Shown: positions 1-11,511 of the stretch, piece after piece
How the letters are laid out: each line of letters opens with the position of its first letter
How positions within the stretch are numbered: position 1 is the stretch's first letter
Assembly: GCF_000001735.4 (NCBI RefSeq)
Contig: NC_003071.7
Coordinates: 7,619,151 to 7,683,150 of the forward strand
Direction of reading: 5' to 3'
DNA length: 64,000 nt
Source of the DNA: Arabidopsis thaliana
Lineage: Eukaryota > Streptophyta > Magnoliopsida > Brassicales > Brassicaceae
The notes under the pieces: model-generated
Seen by the model: only the letters and a program-made list of their open reading frames with translations
What the model was told of the DNA's origin: nothing
The model's database searches: none
Program-made: the position numbers and the translations under genes

Positions 1-1779
1 TTCAAAGAGATTCAAAACCTCATTGCATCAGACCAACACACAAACATCATTCGGTGGTATGGTGTGGAGTATGATCAAGATTTTGTATACCTTTCTCTAG
101 AGCGTTGCACCTGCAGTTTAGATGATCTAATCAAATCCTATTTAGAGTTTTCTATGACAAAAGTATTGGAAAACAACGATTCTACTGAAGGAGTGGCTGC
201 TTATAAGATCCAACTTGATTCTTTGGAGGGAGTTATCAAAGGAAACAACTTTTGGAAAGTGGGGGGTCACCCGTCACCTCTCATGCTTAAACTAATGAGG
301 TTAATTTGGACTTCGTACTTTTTTATATATGTCATAATATTCTTTGATTAAGTGATGTTCTATTTGAACATCAAAGGTAGCTATGGTTCTGATAAGTCTA
401 GGCTATGTGATACAATAAACAGTAGAATTAGTTCAAACCTTGTTTACTGATTTACTGTTTAAACTTATATTTTTCAGATTGTTTGTATTGTGATGCAGGG
501 ATATAGTTTGTGGAATCGTCCACTTACACGAATTGGGAATAGTTCATCGGGACTTGAAGCCACAAAATGTGTTAATTAGTAAAGATATGACTTTGAGTGC
601 AAAACTGTCCGATATGGGCATTAGCAAGCGTATGTCCAGAGATATGTCATCATTGGGTCACCTTGCCACAGGTAAGTTGTTTTTTATTATCTTTTTTTAT
701 GCCCAAAATATTGGATTTGTAACACTTTCAAAAATAGGACTGATTGATCTCGCAAAACAAAACTAACACTAGAGAAAAACTACATAATGTCATAAGTTGG
801 TCAATAGAATGCATGTTAGTGTCTGAACGCAATGTATGATCGTTTGTTGAATATGTGTTATGTTTATGAAATGAGTTTCAACCCACATTTTTAAAGTATC
901 TGCTTTAAAAACTACAGGTTCTGGCAGTTCGGGCTGGCAAGCACCAGAGCAGCTTCTACAAGGTCGTCAAACTCGTGCAGTCGATATGTTTAGTTTAGGT
1001 TGTGTCATCTTTTACACTATAACCGGTTGTAAGCATCCCTTTGGTGATGATCTTGAACGAGATGTCAATATTGTGAAGAACAAAGTCGACCTATTTCTAG
1101 TAGAACACGTTCCAGAAGCTTCAGACCTCATATCCCGTTTGTTAAACCCAGACCCTGATTTACGGTAATGTTACTTTCCTCTCTGATGATTAAAATCCAC
1201 TCGAAAAAGCCTAATCTCTTATACACTGTTTGCTCTTTGCAGTCCTAGCGCAACTGAAGTGCTACTCCATCCTATGTTTTGGAACTCAGAGATGAGACTG
1301 TCTTTCCTTCGTGATGCTAGTGACCGAGTTGAGCTTGAAAATAGAGAAGCTGATTCTGAAATCTTGAAAGCAATGGAGAGTACAGCTCCAGTGGCTATAG
1401 GAGGGAAATGGGATGAAAAGCTAGAACCTGTTTTCATCACAAACATCGGGCGCTACAGGCGTTACAAATACGATAGCATCCGTGACTTGTTACGAGTCAT
1501 CAGGAACAAACTGAATCATCATCGAGAACTTCCTCCGGAAATTCAGGTTCATCTTATAATTGAATCCCTCAAACACCGTTACATTACACTCACGGGCTTA
1601 AACTGATTATTTTGAAACTTTTGATGTCTTAGGAACTTGTCGGAACAGTTCCAGAAGGATTCGACGAGTACTTTGCTGTACGGTTTCCGAAATTGTTGAT
1701 TGAAGTCTATAGAGTCATCTCTCTGCATTGTAGGGAAGAAGAAGTATTCAGAAAGTACTTCAAATGCGACATCATCTAA
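1..1779 (+). CDS. IRE1A: IRE1A, ER unfolded-protein sensor kinase/RNase (3' part only)
   Basis: Partial; the gene enters from the left edge. Coding exons are 1-299, 499-671, 918-1164, 1243-1546 and 1633-1779 (stop TAA), all with GT-AG borders and consistent phase. The visible protein is the cytosolic half. The kinase domain shows the catalytic loop GIVHRDLKPQNVL (exon 2), an activation segment starting SDMGISKRM, and SGWQAPEQLLQG (exon 3). It is followed by a KEN/RNase domain running from about HPMFWNSEMRL to the C-terminus KCDII (exons 4-5). In the IRE1 family this RNase cuts bZIP60 mRNA on the ER membrane to start the unfolded protein response. The lumenal sensor and transmembrane segment lie outside the window. 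The DFG position reads DMG. Assignment to IRE1A (IRE1-2, AT2G17520) rather than IRE1B rests on recall of gene order. Family identity is very sure. Confidence 0.95.
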
Positions 1780-2035
1780 AAGACTGTTTCGCTTCCAGCA
1801 CTTTATATGTTAGTTATTGTATGTTTGTCATTGTTATATAACATAACTTAACTGATATCTAAATGTTTAACGTATAACTTAAACTGCAACATATGTAGTA
1901 TTTATATATGTATATATCTCTTCAAGTAACTATGTTTCAAGTGACGTATTCTGCAACCGAATAAGATTTGTAATTTAGAAATGTGTCTCTTTTACTCAGA
2001 ATCTAGTTAGAGTATTTACAAAAAGGTTAAAGATT

Positions 2036-2138
2036 AGATATTAAGAATTGAGTTTAGTAAAAAAAAAAACAATGCATTGAATATACTAACGGAAATTATA
2101 GTTGGAGTCTTCTTATTACGATTTCAGTTATATTGGCC
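2036..2138 (+). repeat. Direct repeat, copy 1 (partner 4389-4503)
   Basis: Begins agatattaagaatt and ends attggcc. Shares an exact central block (tagttggagtcttcttatta) and diverged flanks with 4389-4503. Copies lie about 2.35 kb apart in the same orientation. Nature unknown: old segmental duplication or mobile-element ends. Confidence 0.75.
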
Positions 2139-3785
2139 ACGGTGACGAACAATCTAACGCCATAAGAAAATGTATTGAACAAGAATGATCAAACATATTT
2201 TGAGTTTTTGTTTAACGAAAACTATGCATTAAGACTTTTATATTTTTCATTAAACTAAACATATTTCGTTGTTAAATCGAACGTAAAAAAGTTTACGGGA
2301 AAACATCCATCGTTTCTGGTGCATGCAAATTTCTTTGCTCTCTAGAGGTTAATTCTCATTTTGGAAATCCATTTTGATCCCGTAGACATCTAATTTCTCC
2401 ATCAAGTCATGTTTGGCGTAAACGTGTATGATTTTGTCTTGTTTTCTTCAAAGCTTATCACTTTGGTTGCTTCATATCTAACATTTCTCGTATATGCTAT
2501 AGACTCGCATCCATTTTTGTATAACCTTTTTTATCTTGATTTTAAAAATTTCTTTTCCGACCTCTATAATTTATAACTATAAATAAAAAACTGTCTAAAT
2601 TGGATTATTAATCGACTGACCAACGTTAAAACTTAACCAACTAACTGAGAGGGCATAATGGATATCTTATTTGACAAAATTATGACGCCTCAATTACCCC
2701 CTTATAGTGGCGTCATGATGGGAACCAAACGATTAACCCCCTCAACATTTGTGTTTCTCATATTACAACGATGCAAAAGTTGATCGCGAAATTATGGCTG
2801 CATTTAAATTTTTAAATATTGTTTAGTGTTTTCTAGGAAGAGTAATAATAGTAAATATAAGAATTTTAGAATTTCTTCTAAAGTGAGGATCGAGTGGACT
2901 TGAACTCTTATTCACGATACTCCTCCAAAAAAAACTGTTGTTGTAAATGTAACTCAATATGCAGTTTATACAACAAATTTTTTACTTCGAGTCATGCCAA
3001 ATTTAGAACATCACATACATTCAACCAAACTAACATTAAATTTATGTGTTGATGTTTTAGTGCCACTAATATGATTTGTTCAATAGTTGGTACAAGAACA
3101 TTAAATGTTTGTAAGAGAGATAAAAAAATGGACATTTTTATAGTATTTTTGCAGCAAATTTTCGGCGGGTTGGTAAAAGTGATTTTGTATATAATAGGTA
3201 TCAGACCCGTTTAGAATTTTTGGTCATTCAAAAATCATTGGATCGGATTATATATAATCCAACTTTTCCACCGGATATATATTTAAAAGTCACATACAAA
3301 TATTACTAAAATTGGATTGTATCTACTAATTACATTTATATATTTAATAAAACAAAAATTAGAAAATTTGGTTTTGATTTAAATTTATGATTCTCCTTTC
3401 ATCTTTTTTAAACTGTTTTAAATCATCATATAATACATAAAGTGAAAAAAATCTCAATTTTTTCTTATGCATATATTGTGATTTCGAAATTTTTTAAAAC
3501 GGACATGTATTACTTAATTAATGAAAAGTGTGTTTTCAACGTCCCACATCTGCTATAAAGTTTAGACAATGATTTAGATTCATATTATACATAAAATTAA
3601 AATGAATCCAACTTCGAATGAGTATAAACCTTAACATAACAAGCATCCAAATTTAAAAATTGATGTACGAATTAAATCATTGGTAAATATGCTTCACATT
3701 ATATTTATATGATCTGCTGAACTTATGTTGGACTTTTGAATTGAGTAGAGTAAAGGGAATCATGACCTCTTATTTTTCGTCATTC

Positions 3786-4076
3786 AAGAAAAAAGTCAGA
3801 AAGAACTAGAGAAGGGCTGCTAAAGAAGAGGAAAGAAGAAGAGTTGAGGAAGAGAAACTCATCCCTAGTCTGACAGAAGAACAATTTGCAAAGAACATGG
3901 ACTTGATGAGGAAAAAAGTTGACCGCTTTCACTGACTACATGGTGGTAAAGAAGGTGGAAAAAAAGAAGCGAAAGATGCTAGGGGCATTCAGAAAGATAA
4001 AGCTTGATATTGGCAACTAAGAAATAAGTATAAGAATGTTCAGAGATTCGAGAAATTTGACGAAGAGGAAGAGTAA
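3786..4076 (+). pseudogene. Decayed lysine/glutamate-rich coding fragment
   Basis: One frame runs 97 codons to a TAA but is broken by three in-frame stops (TAG near 3807, and two TGAs further on). Between stops it reads like a charged protein, for example RRAAKEEERRRVEEE, then LTEEQFAKNMDLMRKK, and near the end an acidic tail (FEKFDEEEE). No start codon or intact product. I do not recognise the family. Coding origin is inferred from frame consistency over 291 bp in otherwise AT-rich DNA. Confidence 0.45.
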
Positions 4077-4388
4077 TTCTGAAATTCTATCTGATTACTT
4101 TCTATTTAGTCTCTTGTACACTTGTAGGACGAATCTTATTTTGTGTTCTAAAACCATTATGACCAATGGTAGTGTGATACCATTTAAATAGTGAGGAAGA
4201 AAGGCTGGAAAAACAATTAAGTAACAATAAATAGATTTTGCGACTATTGAAATAAACTGGTTTGCAGGTGATCGAGGTTTGATTGGAATTCAATAGATCA
4301 ATATCCGATGAAATAAGATTGATTTGCTTTCTCTCTCTAAAAGATTTAAGAGAGAAGATAGAAAAAATCATCGCCCATTAAAAAAAAT

Positions 4389-4503
4389 AGATATTAAGAA
4401 TTTGAGTTTTATAAAAAAATAAAAATTCAATGCATTGGATATTACTAAAAGGAAACTATAGTTGGAGTCTTCTTATTACGATTTTAATTATATATAGTTG
4501 GCC
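4389..4503 (+). repeat. Direct repeat, copy 2 (partner 2036-2138)
   Basis: Same order of blocks as 2036-2138, with small insertions in the A-rich part and before the final ttggcc. Lies just upstream of the probable promoter of the PPR gene at 5028. Confidence 0.75.
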
Positions 4504-4660
4504 ATTTTTCTTCGAATCTAAATTACGGACCCATGAGGAAAATGACCGTTGTCTCCGAACGGGCTTCGTGGGCTTATTGTTTGTAAACTCACGGCCCATT
4601 GACGTCTTCTTATTTGATTCAAGACCAGAAACCACGTTTTGTACTGTAGTCTTGAATTGC

Positions 4661-4714
4661 TCTGTTCTGCTGATAGAATAGCAAAGTTCTGTTCTGCTGA
4701 TAAATTAGCAAAGT
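4661..4714 (+). repeat. 27-bp tandem duplication
   Basis: Two adjacent copies (4661-4687 and 4688-4714), each beginning tctgttctgctgata and ending tagcaaagt, differing by only a few bases. Located about 315 bp before the PPR start codon, in probable promoter or leader sequence. Confidence 0.85.
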
Positions 4715-5027
4715 AAATCTTGAATGCTAGTTTGTCTTTTTCTCTCATGTTATGTGTAAGAAGATGATGATGACTCTGTTAGGTAAGAAAGTCCAACTTT
4801 GTAATCTAATCAGATTTAGTCTCTAATTGTTTACTTGTGTCTACATATAAAAGTTGCAAGTTGCAGATGTTAAGAACTAAGAAGTGGTATCTGCAGATTT
4901 TGGGTATTAAGGAAAGTTTCCCCCTTTGAATAAATAAGGACATATACTAATGTAAAGGTTCCTCCTTTTTCACAAATCAAAATGTGTTTCTTTGTGTTCT
5001 AGTGAAATCCAATCCATTGTGTCTCTG

Positions 5028-6908
5028 ATGCTGAGAATCTTGAAGCTTTCGACATCTTCTCGATCTGTGCCATTGACAAGATTATGGCTTCTTCAACTGC
5101 CTTGTTTCTGCTCATCTTCTTCATCATCGTCTTCTTTGCTTTCTGTGCCCAGCGATGATCATATCGTCCGTCTCATTCTAGACCAGAAATCAGCTTCTGG
5201 AGCTTTGGAAACTTTTCGATGGGCTTCGACTTTTCCTGGGTTTATCCATTCTCGTTCCACTTACCGTGCTCTGTTTCATAAACTTTGTGTTTTCCGACGT
5301 TTTGATACTGTCTACCAACTGCTCGACGAAATGCCTGACTCAATTGGTTTGCCTCCGGATGATGCTATTTTTGTAACTATCATTAGAGGGTTTGGGCGTG
5401 CTCGGTTGATCAAACGTGTGATTAGTGTTGTTGATCTAGTTTCGAAATTTGGGATCAAACCATCTCTGAAAGTTTTCAATTCGATTCTGGATGTTTTGGT
5501 TAAAGAAGACATTGACATAGCTAGAGAGTTTTTTACAAGGAAGATGATGGCTAGTGGGATTCATGGTGATGTGTATACATATGGGATTTTGATGAAAGGG
5601 CTTTCTTTAACGAATAGGATTGGTGATGGTTTTAAGCTTCTTCAGATCATGAAGACAAGTGGTGTGGCTCCAAACGCTGTGGTTTATAACACTTTGCTTC
5701 ATGCTCTTTGTAAGAATGGGAAAGTCGGGAGAGCTAGGAGTTTAATGAGTGAAATGAAGGAACCAAATGATGTAACTTTCAACATTTTGATTTCTGCGTA
5801 CTGCAATGAGCAGAAGTTGATTCAGTCAATGGTGTTGTTGGAGAAATGTTTTAGTTTGGGTTTTGTTCCGGATGTTGTGACGGTAACTAAGGTGATGGAG
5901 GTTCTCTGCAATGAAGGCCGTGTGTCTGAGGCACTCGAGGTTTTGGAGAGAGTGGAAAGCAAAGGAGGTAAAGTCGATGTTGTAGCTTGTAACACTTTGG
6001 TTAAAGGGTATTGTGCGCTAGGGAAAATGAGAGTTGCTCAACGGTTCTTTATAGAGATGGAGAGAAAAGGTTACTTGCCTAATGTGGAAACATACAACTT
6101 GTTGATAGCTGGGTATTGTGATGTTGGAATGTTGGATTCAGCTCTTGACACTTTCAATGATATGAAAACAGATGCGATTAGATGGAACTTTGCTACATTT
6201 AACACGTTGATCAGAGGGCTTTCAATAGGGGGGAGGACAGACGATGGTTTAAAGATATTAGAAATGATGCAGGACAGCGATACCGTTCATGGGGCCAGAA
6301 TCGACCCTTACAATTGTGTTATTTATGGCTTTTACAAGGAAAACCGTTGGGAGGACGCCCTGGAATTCCTCTTAAAGATGGAGAAACTTTTTCCGAGGGC
6401 AGTTGACAGGAGCTTCAAGTTGATAAGTTTATGCGAGAAAGGCGGTATGGATGATTTAAAGACGGCCTATGATCAGATGATTGGAGAAGGAGGAGTTCCT
6501 AGCATTATAGTATCCCATTGCTTGATTCATAGATACAGCCAACATGGCAAAATAGAAGAATCACTTGAGCTTATTAACGACATGGTGACCAGAGGCTATT
6601 TGCCTCGATCATCAACATTCAATGCTGTGATTATCGGGTTCTGTAAGCAAGACAAAGTCATGAATGGTATTAAGTTCGTGGAAGACATGGCTGAAAGAGG
6701 TTGCGTTCCTGATACAGAGAGCTACAATCCATTGCTCGAAGAGTTGTGCGTGAAGGGTGATATTCAGAAGGCTTGGTTGCTTTTCTCACGAATGGTGGAG
6801 AAGAGTATTGTCCCTGATCCTTCTATGTGGAGTTCACTGATGTTTTGTCTCAGCCAGAAAACCGCAATCCACGTAAACTCCTCATTGCAGGACATAATCC
6901 AAAGTTAA
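5028..6908 (+). CDS. P-class pentatricopeptide repeat protein
   Basis: Intronless, 626 aa from the first ATG at 5028; the open frame extends upstream to a TTG at 4992 without another ATG. The N-terminus ([19 protein letters not shown], then a Ser run) is basic and Ser-rich with no acids, like a mitochondrial or plastid targeting peptide. From about residue 60 the protein is a near-continuous array of 35-residue PPR helix pairs. Typical repeats include [40 protein letters not shown] and [20 protein letters not shown]. No E, DYW or SMR domain is seen, so it is P-class. Such proteins bind organellar RNA and affect its stability, splicing or translation; the target cannot be read from sequence. 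Matches AT2G17525 by recalled order. Confidence 0.93.
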
Positions 6909-7367
6909 AAGCTAGAGGCAGTGACATAAATGATCATTGAGCTCGAACTTGAGGCCTTTAATAATGCATCTGCAACAAATACGAAGATGGCTCCAAACTA
7001 GCAAGCAGAGAGATCAAGATGGTACGTTTGCTTCTTTTGAAAATCTGTTAAAAGCTTTGGGAGAAAAGGAGAATGCCTAAAATCAGAAGAGGCAGATTTT
7101 AAACAAGACCATGAGAGAAGGGCAAAATGGAGAATTGGACATCGTCAAAATGGGAAAATGTTTGAAGCACACCCATCAATAAAAAAAGGACAAGAGGAGC
7201 AAAAAGAGGAGAGAGTCTTACGTTTCGTGCTATTCCTCTCTCTCTCTTTTATCTCTCTTTCTCGAGAAAACTAAAGAAAAGGGGGCTCTTTTATTCAAAG
7301 ATCCAAACTTTGACAATTCAAAATCCAACATAGAACACGGATCAAGCTTTCAAATTCAGACAGAGAT
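6909..7367. other. Intergenic: PPR 3' end and SRPK leader
   Basis: 459 bp. The right half has a pyrimidine-rich CTCTCT tract (about 7230-7265) typical of Arabidopsis core promoters and 5' UTRs, followed by an A-rich leader to the ATG at 7368. No further gene. Confidence 0.6.
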
Positions 7368-9474
7368 ATGTCGTGTTCATCCTCATCTGGATCAGAGGAA
7401 GACGATGAGGGTTTCGATGCTTACCGTAAAGGTGGATATCACGCCGTTAGAATCGGAGACCAGTTTGCCGGTGGCCGTTACATTGCTCAGAGAAAGCTTG
7501 GTTGGGGCCAATTCTCCACCGTTTGGCTTGCCTATGATACTCGCACTTCTGTACGCATCTCTCTCCTTATATCTTGCTTTACTATGCCAACAAGATCTTA
7601 AATGCAGAATTTGATTTCGTAAATTTGTTTTAAGCATGTTCCCGTTAGTCTTCTCTAATTCCTTTCATCTGGGCTTTGATCTGTTTTGGTACAAGATCTT
7701 GGCTTCGTGTGAATTAATCTTTTAGATAAGCAAAGTTCTGAATTTTGTGGTTCTGATTTGGCACTGCACTCTGTAGTTGACCAACCATTGCAGTTTGTTT
7801 AAATAGCTTAGTAAGGGAAATGAATGTTCTATTAAATGGCGCTGTTCCTTAAATGCCAACGTTACTCTATGGGTGTCTCATTAACTATAGGCTTAATTTA
7901 ATGTTTTGTTCTCTTTTGAGCTCTATCTGTGGAGTCCTTTTACCTTGTCTGAAGCAGGGAAACACTTCTACGCTCTTAGATTCTGATGTTTGCTCTTAGA
8001 ATGTAAGATGCCCATGACTTTATATTAAGGAATTCCGCTGAAGTTTTTCTAAAAGTTACGAATTGAAATTAAATTCTACAAGCTCCTTGTCACATGTAAC
8101 CTCCTCTTTGGCTTTATTCTCATTAGTTATAATAAACCATGTGTTTTTATCTGTTGTAGAATTATGTTGCTTTGAAGATTCAGAAGAGCGCCTTACAATT
8201 TGCTCAAGCTGCACTTCATGAAATCGAACTTCTTCAAGCTGCTGCTGATGGGGATCCTGAAAATACCAAGTGTGTTATTCGTCTTATTGATGACTTCAAG
8301 CACGCAGGTCCCAACGGGCAGCATTTATGCATGGTGCTCGAGTTTCTTGGCGATAGCTTGCTGCGTTTGATTAAATATAACCGTTATAAAGGGATGGAGT
8401 TAAGTAAAGTGCGGGAGATATGCAAATGTATACTGACTGGTCTAGATTATTTGCACCGTGAACTCGGTATGATTCACTCCGACTTAAAACCCGAAAACAT
8501 TCTTCTTTGTTCCACCATTGACCCTGCCAAGGATCCTATCAGATCCGGACTAACACCGATACTAGAAAAGCCCGAGGGGAACCAAAACGGTACATCAACA
8601 ATGAATCTGATTGAGAAGAAGTTGAAGAGGAGAGCAAAAAAAGCGGCTGCTAAAATATCAGGAAGAAGAGTTTCGATAGTAGGTTTAAGTGAAACACCGA
8701 AAAAGAACAAGAGAAACTTGGATGGGATTGATATGAGATGCAAAGTTGTCGACTTCGGGAACGGGTGTTGGGCTGATAACAAATTTGCAGAAGAAATACA
8801 AACAAGACAGTACAGAGCTCCTGAAGTAATACTTCAGTCAGGTTACTCTTACTCTGTTGATATGTGGTCTTTCGCTTGTACTGCTTTTGAGCTTGCTACA
8901 GGCGATATGCTTTTCGCTCCAAAAGAGGGAAATGGTTACGGAGAAGACGAGGTAAAGATGGTTTTTAAGAAACCTCATATCGTTTTGTACCAAAGAGTTA
9001 TTTTCTCTTTATCAGCTGTTTAACACATTCTTCTTTACTGTCTTCAGGACCACCTTGCTCTTATGATGGAACTCTTAGGAAAAATGCCTCGAAAGGTACC
9101 CGGAAAAATACTTGGTTTCTGTCTATCTCTTGATTGATCGGTTATAGTCTCGTTGATACTTGTGATTTAACTAGATTGCCATTGGAGGTGCGAGATCAAA
9201 GGATTACTTTGACAGACACGGCGACTTGAAGAGGATCCGGAGATTAAAATACTGGCCACTCGACCGTTTACTGATTGATAAATACAAGCTTCCAGAAGCA
9301 GAAGCACGAGAATTTGCGGATTTTCTCTGCCCGATAATGGATTTTGCACCTGAGAAACGACCAACTGCACAACAATGTCTGCAACATCCATGGTTGAATC
9401 TAAGGACACAGAACAATGAAGATGATATAGAAGGTCAGATGAGTAACATGCAGATCAAAGGTTCATGTTCTTGA
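7368..9474 (+). CDS. SR-protein kinase (SRPK family)
   Basis: Coding exons are 7368-7550, 8160-8951, 9048-9095 and 9175-9474, giving 440 aa. The split kinase domain is clear: glycine loop LGWGQFSTVWL (about 44-54), VALK lysine K67, catalytic loop HSDLKPEN (167-174), then DFGNGCW (from 259) and RQYRAPEVIL. HSD instead of HRD, a basic spacer of about 75 residues (about 178-255, rich in K/R) between catalytic loop and DFG, and QTRQYRAPE are hallmarks of SRPKs. These phosphorylate Arg-Ser repeats of splicing factors and control their nuclear localisation. The spacer is shorter than in animal SRPKs, as usual for plant group II. Recalled locus AT2G17530. The first intron is long (609 bp). Confidence 0.93.
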
Positions 9475-11511
9475 TTTTTTTTTGCTTACAAATGATATAG
9501 AACTGCTCTCTCTCTCTTTTTGGTTAATTCTTTGGTTCGTTTCCATTTGAATATTGTTAAAAGAATATTTGTTTTGTTCTTTTTTCTTTCTTTTTTTTTG
9601 TCTTGGAAGATATGATCAATGACTAACAATGGGTTTCATATAAACATATAATGTAGTTCACTGCTCTCTTTTAGTGGTAGTGACTAGTGAGTGATATCAA
9701 ACCAAATTTTAATTCCGATTATTCTTATTAGTTTGTCTTTTTTTGTTTTTTTTTTAACTCTAATTACAAGAAAGTTTCCACATTGATAATGTAAGAATAC
9801 GTGTAAGATGGAAAAATGACACATCAAAAAATAAATTTCAGTAGATAGATGAAGGAGGTGAGGCCAACTGGCCAAGGCTTGATTTCTCAGTTGTGATTGT
9901 TACTCAACATATGGTTAAGCCAGAGAGATGGAAGTATTACCAAATCAAGAACACAGAATGGGAGTTCCTAGATGTGGTCGAAGCCAAATTTGTGTTTCAA
10001 CAACACCAGCCTTCGTAGGAAAATAATAATAATATCAAACTCATAAAAAGCAAAAAAAAACAAAAAAAAATAATAATAATATCAAATTCATGATAATTTG
10101 TTTATTCTTTAGAACATAAACTAATACAAAAATAGAAATCAAAATGGGATAATCAGTCCAGTAGCAAAATTATCCCAAAATAAAGTGTATATATCCATAT
10201 AATAATCATATTTTTGACATACTTAAATAAAAATTTCTATTTCACGTGGATTTGGAATATTTTGTTCCATTTGTCACGTTCTAGGCTACTAGGGCCAGTC
10301 TTTGTAGCAAAGAAACATATTACAAAGCAGTTCAACAATTGGAAAGATGAAAAAAAAACCTCCAAATTATTTTCTCCAATTTATGTCTCCAGTTATATTT
10401 CACTTTAAATTTCCATTAAAACCAATCAACACAAACTCCAAAGGCCCATAACAACTACAAAACCTAAAATACACTAAAACAAACCAGCTCATGCGGCAAA
10501 AGAATGTTGCATCTTGCAGTCAAACACACAGAAACAAGGATGCTAAAACTATAGCAAAAAGTTACCCCTGAATTGAAACAAGGCAAACCAAGACGTTAGA
10601 AAAGAGACCGAAGTAAGAATAGTTCGTTGAGTTCAGGATAAAAGATCAAGATGAGCTCTAATGGCTACATGTGATAGTGAGAGTCGAAGACCTCAAAGAA
10701 CCTGAATGAATACGAAAATTCTGTTTCTTTTAAATCACATAAACGGCTGTTTAATTTGGAAGATTTCTTCACTTTCAATAACAAGTCTACCAATAACCAA
10801 TAGATATAAGATTTATGAATCACTACAAAACAAAATCATGAACCAATAGATATCATCATCTTATTGACACCCAAGGATTAACACTAACAAAAATGTAATT
10901 ATCTAAACAATCTAAATGGCAAGATGGGTTTCACTTCACATGTGAACGTGACGGTGACGGATCATTTTTGTTGTGGGTTGCTTTGTCTTTAGACATTTGC
11001 AAAAGGAAAAAAATTGTGACGTTATATCTCCTCCAACTACGAATATTCACGTGAATCTGCACGTGACCCAGTTGTAGCCACACAATCAAAAATCAAAAAA
11101 AAAACTTTTTGTTATTGTAATTAGTGAAAATTCTCTTCTTGAAATTAATATAGATCTTATTGAAATTATTATTTTTATTTAAACAACACAAAGAAAGAAC
11201 ACAAGTATTTTCGAAGATAAATTAGTCTTAGCACTGGGAGAAAAATGACTTAAAACAAAAGAAACATAAAGGCAAACAACAAAAAGTCATCACTTTAATA
11301 ACAACACTTACACTGATTAAACAACCAACATACATATACAAAATCTATGTATCTAGATATTATTCCCAAAATATACAACATAAAATCAAACACATTACCC
11401 AAAAAAGCAAAACAAGATAAAAATAAACAACATTAAGATTGTACTGAAAATGACAATGCTGTTGAATCTGCACCTTCTTACCTCTTTTAGGTGTAAATAC
11501 ATATAAGAAGA
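9475..11511. other. Intergenic between convergent SRPK and unknown gene
   Basis: About 2 kb of AT-rich DNA holding the 3' ends of both converging genes. It contains a short A-rich insertion flanked by near-identical 20-bp sequences (10025-10091) and two perfect G-box cores (CACGTG) near 11048 and 11061. No supported gene. Confidence 0.6.
10025..10091 (+). repeat. A-rich insertion between 20-bp direct repeats (possible retro-footprint)
   Basis: Copies 10025-10044 and 10072-10091 match at 19 of 20 positions (aataataatatcaaa core). They flank about 26 bp made of A runs with single G/C interruptions. Could be a tiny target-primed insertion or replication slippage; low complexity makes this ambiguous. 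Confidence 0.4.

Larger units (their letters stand above)
1780..5027. other. Intergenic region with repeats and a decayed coding fragment
   Basis: About 3.2 kb, AT-rich, between IRE1A and a PPR gene. The IRE1A 3' UTR presumably occupies the first few hundred bases. It contains a dispersed direct-repeat pair (2036-2138 and 4389-4503), a broken coding-like stretch (3786-4076) and a 27-bp tandem duplication (4661-4714), annotated separately. The stretch 4530-4610 carries GGGCTT/GGGCC-like motifs typical of housekeeping and PPR promoters. No other supported gene. Confidence 0.7.
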
